From NCBI GenBank assembly GCA_024103385.1, contig JAGFIT010000025.1, positions 1 through 64,000 on the forward strand: DNA of 64,000 bases, given 5' to 3'. The stretch's first letter is position 1. Each line of letters opens with the position of its first letter. Of this stretch, positions 8,301 to 15,641 are shown one piece after another. The stretch is from Vicingus serpentipes (lineage in GTDB: Bacteria; Bacteroidota; Bacteroidia; Flavobacteriales_E; Vicingaceae). A model generated the notes under the pieces. The model made no database searches and was not told the DNA's origin. It saw nothing but the letters and a program-made list of their open reading frames with translations. A program made the position numbers and the translations under genes.

Positions 8301-11197
8301 TCATCAGTCCCGTTATCGTCTGTCACTTGCAAAGTCATATTAAAAGTTCCTGGAGAATTATAGCATATACTTCCTGGATTTTGCCCTGTAGCACTTGTTG
8401 GCGTTCCACTCGGAAAGCTCCAATTCCAAGCATTAACATTTGTTCCTGTGCTGTTATCTGTGAATGTAATACAATCTCCTACGCAAATAGAAGTATCTGA
8501 AGGGGTAAATGAAGCCACTAAAGGAATTATTGTACAAGGATCCGTTATTGAGAACGTTTCTGTTGCCGTACATCCATTTTCTCCTGTCACTGTAACATCA
8601 TAAGTCCCAGCAATCAAGCTACTTACATCTTCTGTAGTGTCACCTGTAGACCATAAATAACTATAGGTTAAAGGCAATACCCCACGGACACGAATATTAT
8701 CAAAAGCTATTTGCCTTAAACTTGAACCACTTGCATTCAAACTAATTCTAACCTCTATAGAATTACCTGTTACAGGAACGCTATAACAAAAATCTTGAAA
8801 ATCACTGGCTAATGCTATTCCATCCCCTATACCATCGTTATTATTATCTTCCGCTAAAACACCGGAGGGGTTTGGTTCAAATGCTTTGAGTGTATTCCAT
8901 CCCCCTCCATCTACATTATATTCTATTGTAATATGATTTGCTCCAGCATATCCTGAAGTGTACCCTAACGCAAGTAATGCACATATTTCTATATTTGTAT
9001 ATCCTGTTATTGTTTGAGGAGCGAGTGTTAAACTCAAATCTGCGGGAACACCACCAAAACCACCCCATCTAGCAGCAAAATAATAAGAACCTTCTTCATT
9101 CGTGGGATCTGGATTAAAGCTTATAGAGCCATCATCACCTCTTTTGAAGAAATAGTGAGTACTATTATGTCCTGATGAGCTCAATGTATATCTAGAACCT
9201 TCTCCGTCTGTTTCAAAACCTTCCGCGGCAATTACTTGAGGAGAAAGACTCCCTCCCCCACTTACTGATATGTCTATTGCACCATCATTGCCTCCACATG
9301 TCGTAGCATCTGTTACAGTAAAACTATCTATTGTCACAACTATAGGCTGTGCAATAATTGTTGTGTCTCTTTCCACACAACCCGCTCCATCTGTTACAGT
9401 AACATAGTAGCTTCCTCCCGCTAAATTTACAGCCGTAGGAGTTGTTTGCCCATCAGACCATAAATAAGAGTAAGTTGGTGTTCCTCCTGTTATTGTTGTA
9501 CTAATAGAACCGTCATCGCTACACCCTGCATCACTTCCTGTAAGCGTAAATGTTAAGGCTGGATTAACTTGTACATCTATAGTATCACTGTTTTGGCAAT
9601 TTTCATGGTTAGTAATGGTCACATAATAAGTGCCTGTGGAATTGACTGTAATGGTTTTAGTGGTATCCCCTGTTGACCAAAGGTAAGAAACAGCATCAAC
9701 ATTATTGGCTGTTAAGTCTAATGATGTTCCGCAAAATATGGTATCATTTCCATTGTTTATTGTAACAGGTGGGTAAGTTATTTCTACAGTGGCAAAAAGA
9801 GTATCATTAATCCCTCCATTATAAATGATTAGCTGAACATTATAAGTTCCTTCAGTGCTATAAAAGTGTTGTGCCGTATCAGTGGTTGCGTAATTATTAG
9901 GACCAGAAGCAGGGTCATCAAAATCCCATAATATAGAATCAACAAAACTACCTTGTGCGTAATAAAAATTGGTGGTGTCTCCAGGACAGGTTCCATCAAA
10001 AGTTATAGAGGGATCATCAAAATAAGACTGTATAAATACAGGGAGCCCATATTTAGCATTGTATCCAGATCCCAAATCTACCCCTTGGTGATCGAACCCA
10101 CAAGCATTACCCACAGCAGTTTGGTTAGGGTCATTAATAACACCTAGGTATCTGTTTAAGTATTGAGCAACATATATTTTTTTATCTGGCCCCATTTGAA
10201 GCAACCCACAAGCTTGTATAGAGGAATAGTGAGTTCTCATATTAACCGTACTATTTATAATGGAATCTCTATCCCAAACACTTACATCTAGTTGAACCAT
10301 TGTGTTTGATCCCATTTGAGCAAAATATAATTTGGTTTCATCTGGTGAAAACTCTACTCCATAAGGAGTTCCTGACGATCCACCCGGTGAAGATAAAGGG
10401 AAGTCTGTATCATTAAAAAGCATAGCGTTAGCTAATACTCCTGTTGCTCTATCAAAATCAAAAATTTCTACACGGCCAGGTCCACCTATACAGGCAACCA
10501 ACTTTCCTCCTTTAGAAGAAACTTTCATCGCCCCCCTCACTCCATCAGATGCTGTGCCATGTACCGTACCGATATTAGTTACCACAGGAACCGGGTTTAT
10601 CCCCGCAGGAGTAACTAAATAGGACCTATAATTTGCAGTCCCACCCTCATGGCAGATAACCCAAATATCTCTACCATTAGCGTGTTTCGTTGCCGTTATT
10701 TTTTCTGTAGAAAAATTAAATAATTGTTGATTTTTTTGTGCAACAACCACATCTCCCATACCTCCATTAAGGTTCATGTCAACTAAGGTGTATTCGAATA
10801 CTGGATTTGCAAATGGTCCTACAACAAAAATGTAATATTGTGTATTACTTCCAGGTATTGGAACAATAACCCCAGAATTGGTAGATGTCCTAGTAGCCCC
10901 TCCACTTAACCCCGCCCCATTAGGCATTACGTTATGATTTCTATCCCAAACATCAAAACCATCAGTATAGAATAATAAGTTCCCATCTTTATCTGAAATG
11001 GTACAACTCCCTTCTCCATCTCCTCCATTCATTTGGGTGTTATGAGATACTGCTGGCGGAGAACCAACATTGAAATCTAATTCCGACAGGTTAAATAAAG
11101 CCCAATTATTAGCTTCTTTAAATTGTACTTGGGATAATAATATACTAGGCAGCAATAAACAAAACGCCAAAGTGAAAATAGTTGCTTTTTTTACCAT
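5366..11197 (-). CDS. Giant T9SS type B adhesin-like protein with tandem repeats
   Basis: 1943 residues. Signal peptide 1-22 (ends LLSQ). Residues about 23-390 resemble a beta-propeller (repeats such as GNLLFYTDG, PDETKLYFAQ, GPDKKIYVAQ). A PKD-like domain follows (about 395-475), SprB-like repeats (DGSISTTITGG, YLWSDG) at about 480-640, a possible jelly-roll insert starting EGFETDGEG, another SprB repeat, and a PKD domain near 890-970. Residues about 978-1625 are eight 81-residue repeats beginning DATFNYS and containing PTPTI.GT and TPGTYGVLYTTP, followed by two decayed copies. The last about 85 residues are a type B sorting domain (NIFSPNGDGSNDVF, YSRWGEKVF, WDGRFRG, ending NVTLVR). Likely a surface filament or adhesin partnered by the PorP/SprF protein encoded downstream. 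SprB-like in organisation, but not shown to be SprB. Confidence 0.9.
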   Translation of the reverse strand: MVKKATIFTLAFCLLLPSILLSQVQFKEANNWALFNLSELDFNVGSPPAVSHNTQMNGGDGEGSCTISDKDGNLLFYTDGFDVWDRNHNVMPNGAGLSGGATRTSTNSGVIVPIPGSNTQYYIFVVGPFANPVFEYTLVDMNLNGGMGDVVVAQKNQQLFNFSTEKITATKHANGRDIWVICHEGGTANYRSYLVTPAGINPVPVVTNIGTVHGTASDGVRGAMKVSSKGGKLVACIGGPGRVEIFDFDRATGVLANAMLFNDTDFPLSSPGGSSGTPYGVEFSPDETKLYFAQMGSNTMVQLDVSVWDRDSIINSTVNMRTHYSSIQACGLLQMGPDKKIYVAQYLNRYLGVINDPNQTAVGNACGFDHQGVDLGSGYNAKYGLPVFIQSYFDDPSITFDGTCPGDTTNFYYAQGSFVDSILWDFDDPASGPNNYATTDTAQHFYSTEGTYNVQLIIYNGGINDTLFATVEITYPPVTINNGNDTIFCGTSLDLTANNVDAVSYLWSTGDTTKTITVNSTGTYYVTITNHENCQNSDTIDVQVNPALTFTLTGSDAGCSDDGSISTTITGGTPTYSYLWSDGQTTPTAVNLAGGSYYVTVTDGAGCVERDTTIIAQPIVVTIDSFTVTDATTCGGNDGAIDISVSGGGSLSPQVIAAEGFETDGEGSRYTLSSSGHNSTHYFFKRGDDGSISFNPDPTNEEGSYYFAARWGGFGGVPADLSLTLAPQTITGYTNIEICALLALGYTSGYAGANHITIEYNVDGGGWNTLKAFEPNPSGVLAEDNNNDGIGDGIALASDFQDFCYSVPVTGNSIEVRISLNASGSSLRQIAFDNIRVRGVLPLTYSYLWSTGDTTEDVSSLIAGTYDVTVTGENGCTATETFSITDPCTIIPLVASFTPSDTSICVGDCITFTDNSTGTNVNAWNWSFPSGTPTSATGQNPGSICYNSPGTFNMTLQVTDDNGTDDTTMTVTVTAAEDATFNYSAATYCQNEVDPTPTISGTGGGTFTSTPVGLSLTAGTGVIDLSASTPGTYGVLYTTPNASCGDTLTVFVTVTATEDAMFNYSASNYCQNEVDPTPTISGTAGGTFTSTPVGLSLTAGTGVIDLSASTPGTYGVLYTTPSASCQDTLTVFVTIDATEDATFNYSTSSYCQTEPDPTPTITGTSGGTFTSTPAGLSLTAGTGVIDLSASTPGTYGVLYTTPSGSCPDTLTVFVTVTSFEDATFNYSASSYCQNEVDPTPTISGTSGGTFTSTPAGLSLTAGTGVIDLSASTPGTYGVLYTTPSASCQDTLTVFVTIEALDDATFNYSATSYCQTGLDPTPTITGTSGGTFTSTPAGLSLTAGTGAIDLSASTPGTYGVLYTTPSVNCPDTLTVFVTIETTDDATFNYSAATYCQNDVDPAPTITGTAGGMFTSTPVGLSLTAGTGVIDLSASTPGTYGVLYTTPSVNCPDTLTVFVTVDANDDATFSYSASNYCQNEVDPTPTITGTSGGTFTSTPAGLSLTAGTGVIDLSASTPGTYGVLYTTPSVNCPDTLTVFVTIEAMEDATFSYTSSNYCQNGVDPTPTITGKSGGTFTSTPAGLSLIAGTGAIDLSASTPGTYGVLYTTPSVNCPDTLTIFVTIEATDDATFSYTTNVYCLNDANPTPTITGLNGGVFTIDNGGVINSVTGELDVSGTGGGLYTVTYTTTGTCPATSSVSITITDQSDATITPVGPYCENDLSVTLSVVDGGGTWSGTGVTAGVFSPSVAGAGTHEIIYSVGTGNCADSDTIDIIVSSNPILTLIAKNDSCFNEEGSVNTIVTGGTAPFDYNWDSGESTANISELPAGTYTLVVTDSVGCTATSFATIEDILLNCDFHIFLPNIFSPNGDGSNDVFFVRGKGIKSLSMVIYSRWGEKVFETSDKDEGWDGRFRGQDMNAAVFVYYVRAVMVTDEVIEQKGNVTLVR
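6323..8266 (-). repeat. Eight tandem 243-bp coding repeats
   Basis: The period is exactly 243 bp: the GTC at 8264-8266 and at 6320-6322 are eight periods apart and all units keep frame. Units differ mainly at a few positions (YCQNEVDPTPTI versus YCQTGLDPTPTI, TPSASC versus TPSVNC). A ninth, diverged unit lies at about 6080-6322 and a tenth, weaker one beyond it. Near-identity at DNA level suggests recent expansion or gene conversion. Confidence 0.95.
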
Positions 11198-11220
11198 AAC
11201 AAAAAAGTAGTTAAGATTGT

Positions 11221-11237
11221 GTTTAGTTAAACTAAAC
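11221..11237. promoter_or_regulatory. 17-bp perfect palindrome upstream of the giant adhesin gene
   Basis: GTTTAGTT, one base, AACTAAAC: perfect 8-bp arms lying 24-40 bp upstream of the ATG at 11197. Position and symmetry suit an operator for a dimeric regulator or a 5' leader hairpin. No regulator can be assigned. Confidence 0.4.
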
Positions 11238-11289
11238 TAGTCCTACTATTTTTAATAAAAAAAGCTAATTCTCTTATTAGTTATGCTTC

Positions 11290-11303
11290 CAAAAAGCTTT
11301 TTG
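11290..11303 (-). terminator. Possible terminator after the helical-repeat gene pair
   Basis: CAAAAAGCTTTTTG is a perfect 14-bp palindrome 45 bp beyond the stop of the 11348-12892 gene. The stem is AT-rich and self-complementary with no loop, so it is a weak terminator candidate. Confidence 0.3.
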
Positions 11304-11347
11304 CTTTAGAAATTTCCTTGTTAAATACTTTTAGAATCGTAATTTAA

Positions 11348-12892
11348 TTAAGACCTGTAACTTACATATTCTTGGTACTTTCTATTAGAAAATGATTTCA
11401 TGGCATCTTCAAAAGAAACTTGATCAATTTTAACCCTAAACCATGCCAAAATATTGAAATGAGAGATGATTTTTCTTTCATTGGGAGCGGCTAAAATTGC
11501 CAACAATTTTTTCTCTTCAGCTTGTAAAAAAGCTTTTTTCTCTTTTTGAGAAACTTTTAATAATGCTTTAAAAAAAGAAATGAACCATTCTTCAAAAAGG
11601 TAATTTTCAGTTTGTTTCTTTAAATAACGAGTTAAAGATTCATAAAAATACTCAATACTGGTTTTATCCTCATTTTCATAATGAATAAGCAAATTCATAA
11701 TTCTAGCAAAACGAAAAATATCTGATCGATAAACTGTATTCTCTTGGCTTATAATTAAGTTATTGTATTGCAATGCTTTTTTATACTGCCCTGATGCAAA
11801 AAACAAATAGCATAAATTGCTATAGATTACTGATTTAAACAGCCTATTTATTTTTCTATCATTCTTCTTTAAGCCTTCTTCTATGTTTTCTACCAAACTT
11901 AACCCCTTTTTTAAGTTAGGCATTCTTAAATACAAATCTAATCGATTGGAAGAAAAATATTCAAACCGTTTAATGTCTATTTGCTCCGTATTCGGGTCTA
12001 TTTCTTCCATCTTTGAATAATAATACTCCGCTTTTTCGTATTCTCCGAGCCCCGCACAATTAAGCGCGTAATTATTTAAACACGTTAAATAGTTTAGTTG
12101 CTCAGCATCTTTCATCGCAGGGTAATCTTCATACAAAGTCAAATTCCTTTTCTGATAAAAATTTACATTCTTATTGTCTTCTAAATATCCATAATAACTA
12201 GCATATATAGTGTTAAAAGTATATTTAGAGTGATATGAAGTTGCCAATGAATAATCACTTAAAAGCGGACTATCTATTAATTCTTTTAGCTTATCATCAT
12301 TTTCTTTTGAACGTAATGTCCCTACTTTTTTAGTAAAGTTAAATAGTGATTTATTCAGTTTTTGAAACTCCCTTTCTAACTTTAAGTTGTTAATAGCTTC
12401 TTCTTGTTGAATAGACAATTCTTTCTCCATTTTTAATGCATTTTTATCCTCTAATTGAGAAAGAGAAAGAATATACCAAGTAAGTACATCTATCTTAAAG
12501 TTCTGGTTATCTACCATTTCAGCATCCTTTAATGTCTTTTTAGCCAAAATAACACATTGATCAAAAAGTGCCTTATTATACAGGTTTTCAATTTGATTAA
12601 TTGCTTTTCTAATTTTAATAGTAGGAGATCTTGTTGAATGATAGGCCTCTAAGCTTTTTAAAATAGTATCATAGAGGTAGTTTTTTAATCGAGAAGGGTG
12701 TTCCGTAAAGTTTATTTTCTTTTCTACCTTCTCAATAGGTTTTCCTTCACTTTTTACAATTAAATCAAAAAGCTGTAGACATAACTTATTGTCCTTCCCT
12801 ATACGTTTAGCAATGTAAAGTTTAAAGTACCTTCTTTCAGAACTAGAAAGAGAATAAATGAGGTCATATAAATGTGTAGATGTCTTTTTCAT
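11348..12892 (-). CDS. Helical-repeat protein, paralogue of upstream gene
   Basis: 514 residues, no signal peptide, rich in Lys, Glu, Leu and Tyr, with regularly spaced helix pairs such as LNYLTCLNNYALNCAGLGEYEKAEYYY segments and YSNLCYLFFASGQYKKALQY that look like TPR units. The N-terminal 110 residues (HLYDLIYSL, SERRYFKLY, SRLKNYLYDTIL) match the same region of the gene at 12896-14449, which lies 3 bp upstream; the pair is a tandem duplication and probably one transcript. Function unknown. TPR-like architecture suggests protein-protein contacts in the cytoplasm. The pair lies between the adhesin operon and a non-coding stretch, with no further hint of role. Confidence 0.8.
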   Translation of the reverse strand: MKKTSTHLYDLIYSLSSSERRYFKLYIAKRIGKDNKLCLQLFDLIVKSEGKPIEKVEKKINFTEHPSRLKNYLYDTILKSLEAYHSTRSPTIKIRKAINQIENLYNKALFDQCVILAKKTLKDAEMVDNQNFKIDVLTWYILSLSQLEDKNALKMEKELSIQQEEAINNLKLEREFQKLNKSLFNFTKKVGTLRSKENDDKLKELIDSPLLSDYSLATSYHSKYTFNTIYASYYGYLEDNKNVNFYQKRNLTLYEDYPAMKDAEQLNYLTCLNNYALNCAGLGEYEKAEYYYSKMEEIDPNTEQIDIKRFEYFSSNRLDLYLRMPNLKKGLSLVENIEEGLKKNDRKINRLFKSVIYSNLCYLFFASGQYKKALQYNNLIISQENTVYRSDIFRFARIMNLLIHYENEDKTSIEYFYESLTRYLKKQTENYLFEEWFISFFKALLKVSQKEKKAFLQAEEKKLLAILAAPNERKIISHFNILAWFRVKIDQVSFEDAMKSFSNRKYQEYVSYRS

Positions 12893-12895
12893 AAA

Positions 12896-14449
12896 TTAAA
12901 TAACTTTCTTTAAATAATGCTCATGGTTCCCTTTACAAGAAGATATATATCTAATTGCTTCTTCATAGGAAACACCATCTATTTTAGTTCTAAACCACGA
13001 TAAAATGTTAAAAGTATCAATAATATTTTCTTGTTTCTTTTTTAGAATTGATAATACCTTTTCTTCTTCTTCTCGTAAAAAATCTTTTTTCTCGTGTTCC
13101 TTGATTTGAATTAATTTTTCAAAAAACAGAAAAAACCAAGCTTCAAATTCTTTTACTTCCCCTCGTTGTTCTAGGTGTTTTTTACTTAAATTGAAGGAGC
13201 GAATTGTCTCCTCTCTATTTCCTATTTCATATTGAATAAGCGGTTCTCTCATCCATGCGTAATTAAATATTTCTGAAGTATGTGTTACGCTCTTTTCTTC
13301 TTCTTGAATAAGCTCATTGTACTTCAGTGCTTTTTTATGTTCTCCTGCCGCAAAAAACAAAAAAGCTAAATTAGAATAAATAACTATTCTAAAATTATGC
13401 CTCATTTCTTCAGCGTGCTTTTCTAATCCCGTTTCAATAAAGTTGACCATATTTAATGCTTTTTCAAAATTTGGAAGCGTTAAATAAGTATTTAATTTAT
13501 TAGCTGCTAACGATTCAAATATTTGAACAATTACTGCCTTTCTGTGAGGGACATATTCTTCCATTCTCTTAAAACAAGCTTCAGCTGTTTGAAAATCATA
13601 AAATACATTACTAATAACTGCATAATTATTGAGCACATCAATAAATATAGATTCTCTTAACACTTTAATTTCAGGGTAATTATCATACAGTTTTAACAAT
13701 TTCTCAAAATATTCTTTTGCTTTTTTAATTTTTCCTAAATACTGATAAGCATAAGCATGAATACTTATGAAATATAACTTAGAATAAAAAGTAGTTGCTA
13801 AAGAGTAATCCTTCATCAATGGGGTATCTAGTATTTTTAAAATTTCTTCATTTTTTAATCGCTGAAAAGAAGGTTCTACGTTTTGTGATAGGGCAGACAT
13901 CTTGTTTAATATCTTTGAGTATTCTTTTTCTAGTTTTAATCGATCTATTGTTTCTGCTTGCTGAGCTTGTAATTTTTCCGCCAACTTATTGTTCTTTTCT
14001 CCTCCTACAGATAAAAGATTATTAATATACCAGTATAAAATTTGAATTTTAAACGTTTCTTCATCGATTTTTTCAGCGTCTTTTAACGCTTTTTTGGTCA
14101 ATACCAAACTCTGTTTAAATAACTTTCTATCATACAAATTTTCTATTCGATTAATTTGCTTTCGTATTTTTATTCTAAAAGATGTTTTAGCATGGTAATC
14201 TTCCATGCTATTTAAAATACTTTCGTAGAGGTAATTTTTTAATCGAGAAGGGTACTCTGTAAAATCAATCTTTTTTTCTATTTTTTCAATCGCTTTTCCT
14301 TCGGATTTGGCAATTAAATCAAAAAGCTGAATACATAACTTATTTTCTTTGCCAATCTGTTTAGCAACATCTAATTTAAAGTACCTTTTTTCAGAACTAG
14401 TCATGGAATGAATAAGGTCATATAAGTGTGATGAGAATTTATTCGCCAT
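12896..14449 (-). CDS. Helical-repeat protein, first of a tandem pair
   Basis: 517 residues, no signal peptide, starting MANKFSSHLYDLIHSMTSSE. Same layout as the downstream paralogue: a conserved N-terminal domain with KRYFKLDVAKQIGKENKLC and YPSRLKNYLYESIL, then TPR-like helix pairs (ANKLNTYLTLPNFEKALNMV, FLFFAAGEHKKALKYNEL) to the C-terminus. The strongest conservation between the two is at the N-terminus and in the FFAxGxxKKALxYN helix. No catalytic motif is visible. Predicted cytoplasmic; function unknown. Ordinary AT-rich codon use, so no sign of recent transfer. Confidence 0.8.
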   Translation of the reverse strand: MANKFSSHLYDLIHSMTSSEKRYFKLDVAKQIGKENKLCIQLFDLIAKSEGKAIEKIEKKIDFTEYPSRLKNYLYESILNSMEDYHAKTSFRIKIRKQINRIENLYDRKLFKQSLVLTKKALKDAEKIDEETFKIQILYWYINNLLSVGGEKNNKLAEKLQAQQAETIDRLKLEKEYSKILNKMSALSQNVEPSFQRLKNEEILKILDTPLMKDYSLATTFYSKLYFISIHAYAYQYLGKIKKAKEYFEKLLKLYDNYPEIKVLRESIFIDVLNNYAVISNVFYDFQTAEACFKRMEEYVPHRKAVIVQIFESLAANKLNTYLTLPNFEKALNMVNFIETGLEKHAEEMRHNFRIVIYSNLAFLFFAAGEHKKALKYNELIQEEEKSVTHTSEIFNYAWMREPLIQYEIGNREETIRSFNLSKKHLEQRGEVKEFEAWFFLFFEKLIQIKEHEKKDFLREEEEKVLSILKKKQENIIDTFNILSWFRTKIDGVSYEEAIRYISSCKGNHEHYLKKVI

Positions 14450-14824
14450 TAAAAAAAGTTTACACGAAAATAATCAAATAAATTGAAACCCAAGCTTTGT
14501 TTCAGCATCATCCATGACTTAAATTGAACTGTTAAACCTTCTTTTATTGTGCTGCAAAACCGTAATTTACACCCCTGTCAATCAAACACAAAAACCAAAC
14601 ATGTTTTCCTTAGAATTTCAGCTACATATTATGTTTTAGTGAAAAAATAATTTCTCTATTAATCCCATAAAAGATTATTTTTTTACCCTTTTTCAATAAT
14701 TTAAGTCCAACAAAAAGGTAACTATTTAAAAGATTTCATTTTTCTACCTGTCCTTTTATAGCGTACTTTGTCATTAGTAATAAACGGACCTATCCATAGG
14801 TGTATTTATTAAAAAATTAGAGCC
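14450..14824. other. Non-coding AT-rich stretch
   Basis: 375 bases between divergent transcription units. No open frame of note, no RNA fold I can support and no clear repeat. A TACTTTG sequence at 14764-14770 resembles a -7 element with one base missing from the spacer and could drive the small gene at 14825. Confidence 0.5.
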
Positions 14825-14971
14825 ATGGAATCTTTTGTGAAAACTTGTTTTTCTATGATGTATCAAAAGAATGACATTTCTTATGTAGAAAAAATTTTTG
14901 CGCTTGTTGTTACCTTATGTATATTATCGGTATTAATTGTTTTTTCTTTATTTAATCTCATAAGTAATTAA
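14825..14971 (+). CDS. 48-residue single-span membrane peptide
   Basis: ATG at 14825, stop TAA at 14969-14971. The product starts MESFVKTCFSMMYQKND and has one hydrophobic segment at about residues 22-46 (IFALVVTLCILSVLIVFSLF), so it is likely a small inner-membrane protein. A strong terminator-like hairpin begins 17 bases after the stop, which supports a short monocistronic transcript. No ribosome-binding site is visible, as usual in Bacteroidota. No family recognised; it could also be non-coding. Confidence 0.5.
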   Translation: MESFVKTCFSMMYQKNDISYVEKIFALVVTLCILSVLIVFSLFNLISN

Positions 14972-14987
14972 ATTATAATTTATCCCT

Positions 14988-15062
14988 GAAAAAGTCTCCC
15001 TCCTCCCCAAACCATAATAGTTAGTAGTGTTAGTGTTTAAGTTTAAGGAGGGGGCTTTTTTA
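14988..15062 (+). terminator. Terminator with a long loop
   Basis: The left arm (14988-15004, reading to CTCCCTCC) pairs with the right arm GGAGGGGGCTTTTTT (15047-15061). One mismatch and two G-T pairs interrupt the stem, and the right arm ends in a T-run. The loop of about 40 bases is unusually long for an intrinsic terminator. It would end the 48-residue gene's transcript; an attenuator-like leader for the gene at 15173 is an alternative. Confidence 0.6.
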
Positions 15063-15144
15063 TTTAGGAAATAATACTATATCCCCTGTTTATAAATGGA
15101 TTGTTATTTTTTCGTTAAAAAAAATCTCTGTTAAATAATAGTTC

Positions 15145-15152
15145 TACATTTG
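15145..15152 (+). promoter_or_regulatory. Candidate -7 promoter element
   Basis: TACATTTG matches the Bacteroidota -7 consensus TAnnTTTG, 20 bases upstream of the ATG at 15173. No clear TTTG lies at the -33 position, so only half the promoter is supported. Confidence 0.4.
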
Positions 15153-15172
15153 CTTTATAAATTTTTAAATTT

Positions 15173-15535
15173 ATGCGTACTTCTTTAAGTATAATACTTA
15201 TAACAGCTTTTTTAATCAATGTTGCATATAGTGGTAGAGTACTAGCTAATAATCGTTGTGGTCAAATCGAATTTTCTTACAATCATCAAAATAATTCAAC
15301 TAAGGAGGCAATTAATAATTTAAAAAAAGAATTAAATTTAAATTTATTACTAGAAGAAACTTTCGAAGAAGAAACTGATGAAGACAATTTACATTTATTA
15401 TTTTTCCTTATTCCCTATTTAAATCTTGAAATTGAAACATTTTCAAGTAATTCAATTCATTACAGTGATTTTATCCGTTTTGTAGAAACAGCCCCTTTAT
15501 TCTTAAAGTTCTGCTGTATTAAAATTCCTTCATAA
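15173..15535 (+). CDS. Small secreted protein upstream of RND efflux operon
   Basis: 120 residues. Signal peptide at about 1-25 (IILITAFLINVAYSGRVLA), then a polar region with one early Cys, an acidic patch (LLEETFEEETDEDN, about residues 61-75) and a hydrophobic, aromatic C-terminus ending FLKFCCIKIPS. No family recognised. It lies 106 bp before the RND adaptor gene in the same direction, with two small hairpins in between, so it may be the first gene of the efflux transcript. A periplasmic or membrane-associated role in efflux or its sensing is inference only. Confidence 0.6.
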   Translation: MRTSLSIILITAFLINVAYSGRVLANNRCGQIEFSYNHQNNSTKEAINNLKKELNLNLLLEETFEEETDEDNLHLLFFLIPYLNLEIETFSSNSIHYSDFIRFVETAPLFLKFCCIKIPS

Positions 15536-15543
15536 CAAATATT

Positions 15544-15598
15544 CAGCTCATAAATAATTGAGTTGAGAATTAATTAGAAAAGTCTTTATTCAAAGACT
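15544..15598 (+). promoter_or_regulatory. Two consecutive small hairpins before the efflux adaptor gene
   Basis: CAGCTCA/TGAGTTG (15544-15566, one G-T pair) and AGTCTTT/AAAGACT (15581-15598, loop ATTC) follow the stop of the 120-residue gene. The second lacks a T-run. They could be a weak terminator that lowers read-through, or a processing site. Confidence 0.35.
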
Positions 15599-15641
15599 AA
15601 CATTACTGTACCCCAGATTTTAAAATCTAATAAATTGTTTC

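Noticed and set aside
15045-15062. GGAGGGGG as a strong Shine-Dalgarno sequence
   Set aside because: It is the right arm of a terminator hairpin, more than 100 bases from the next start codon, and Bacteroidota rarely use such sites.
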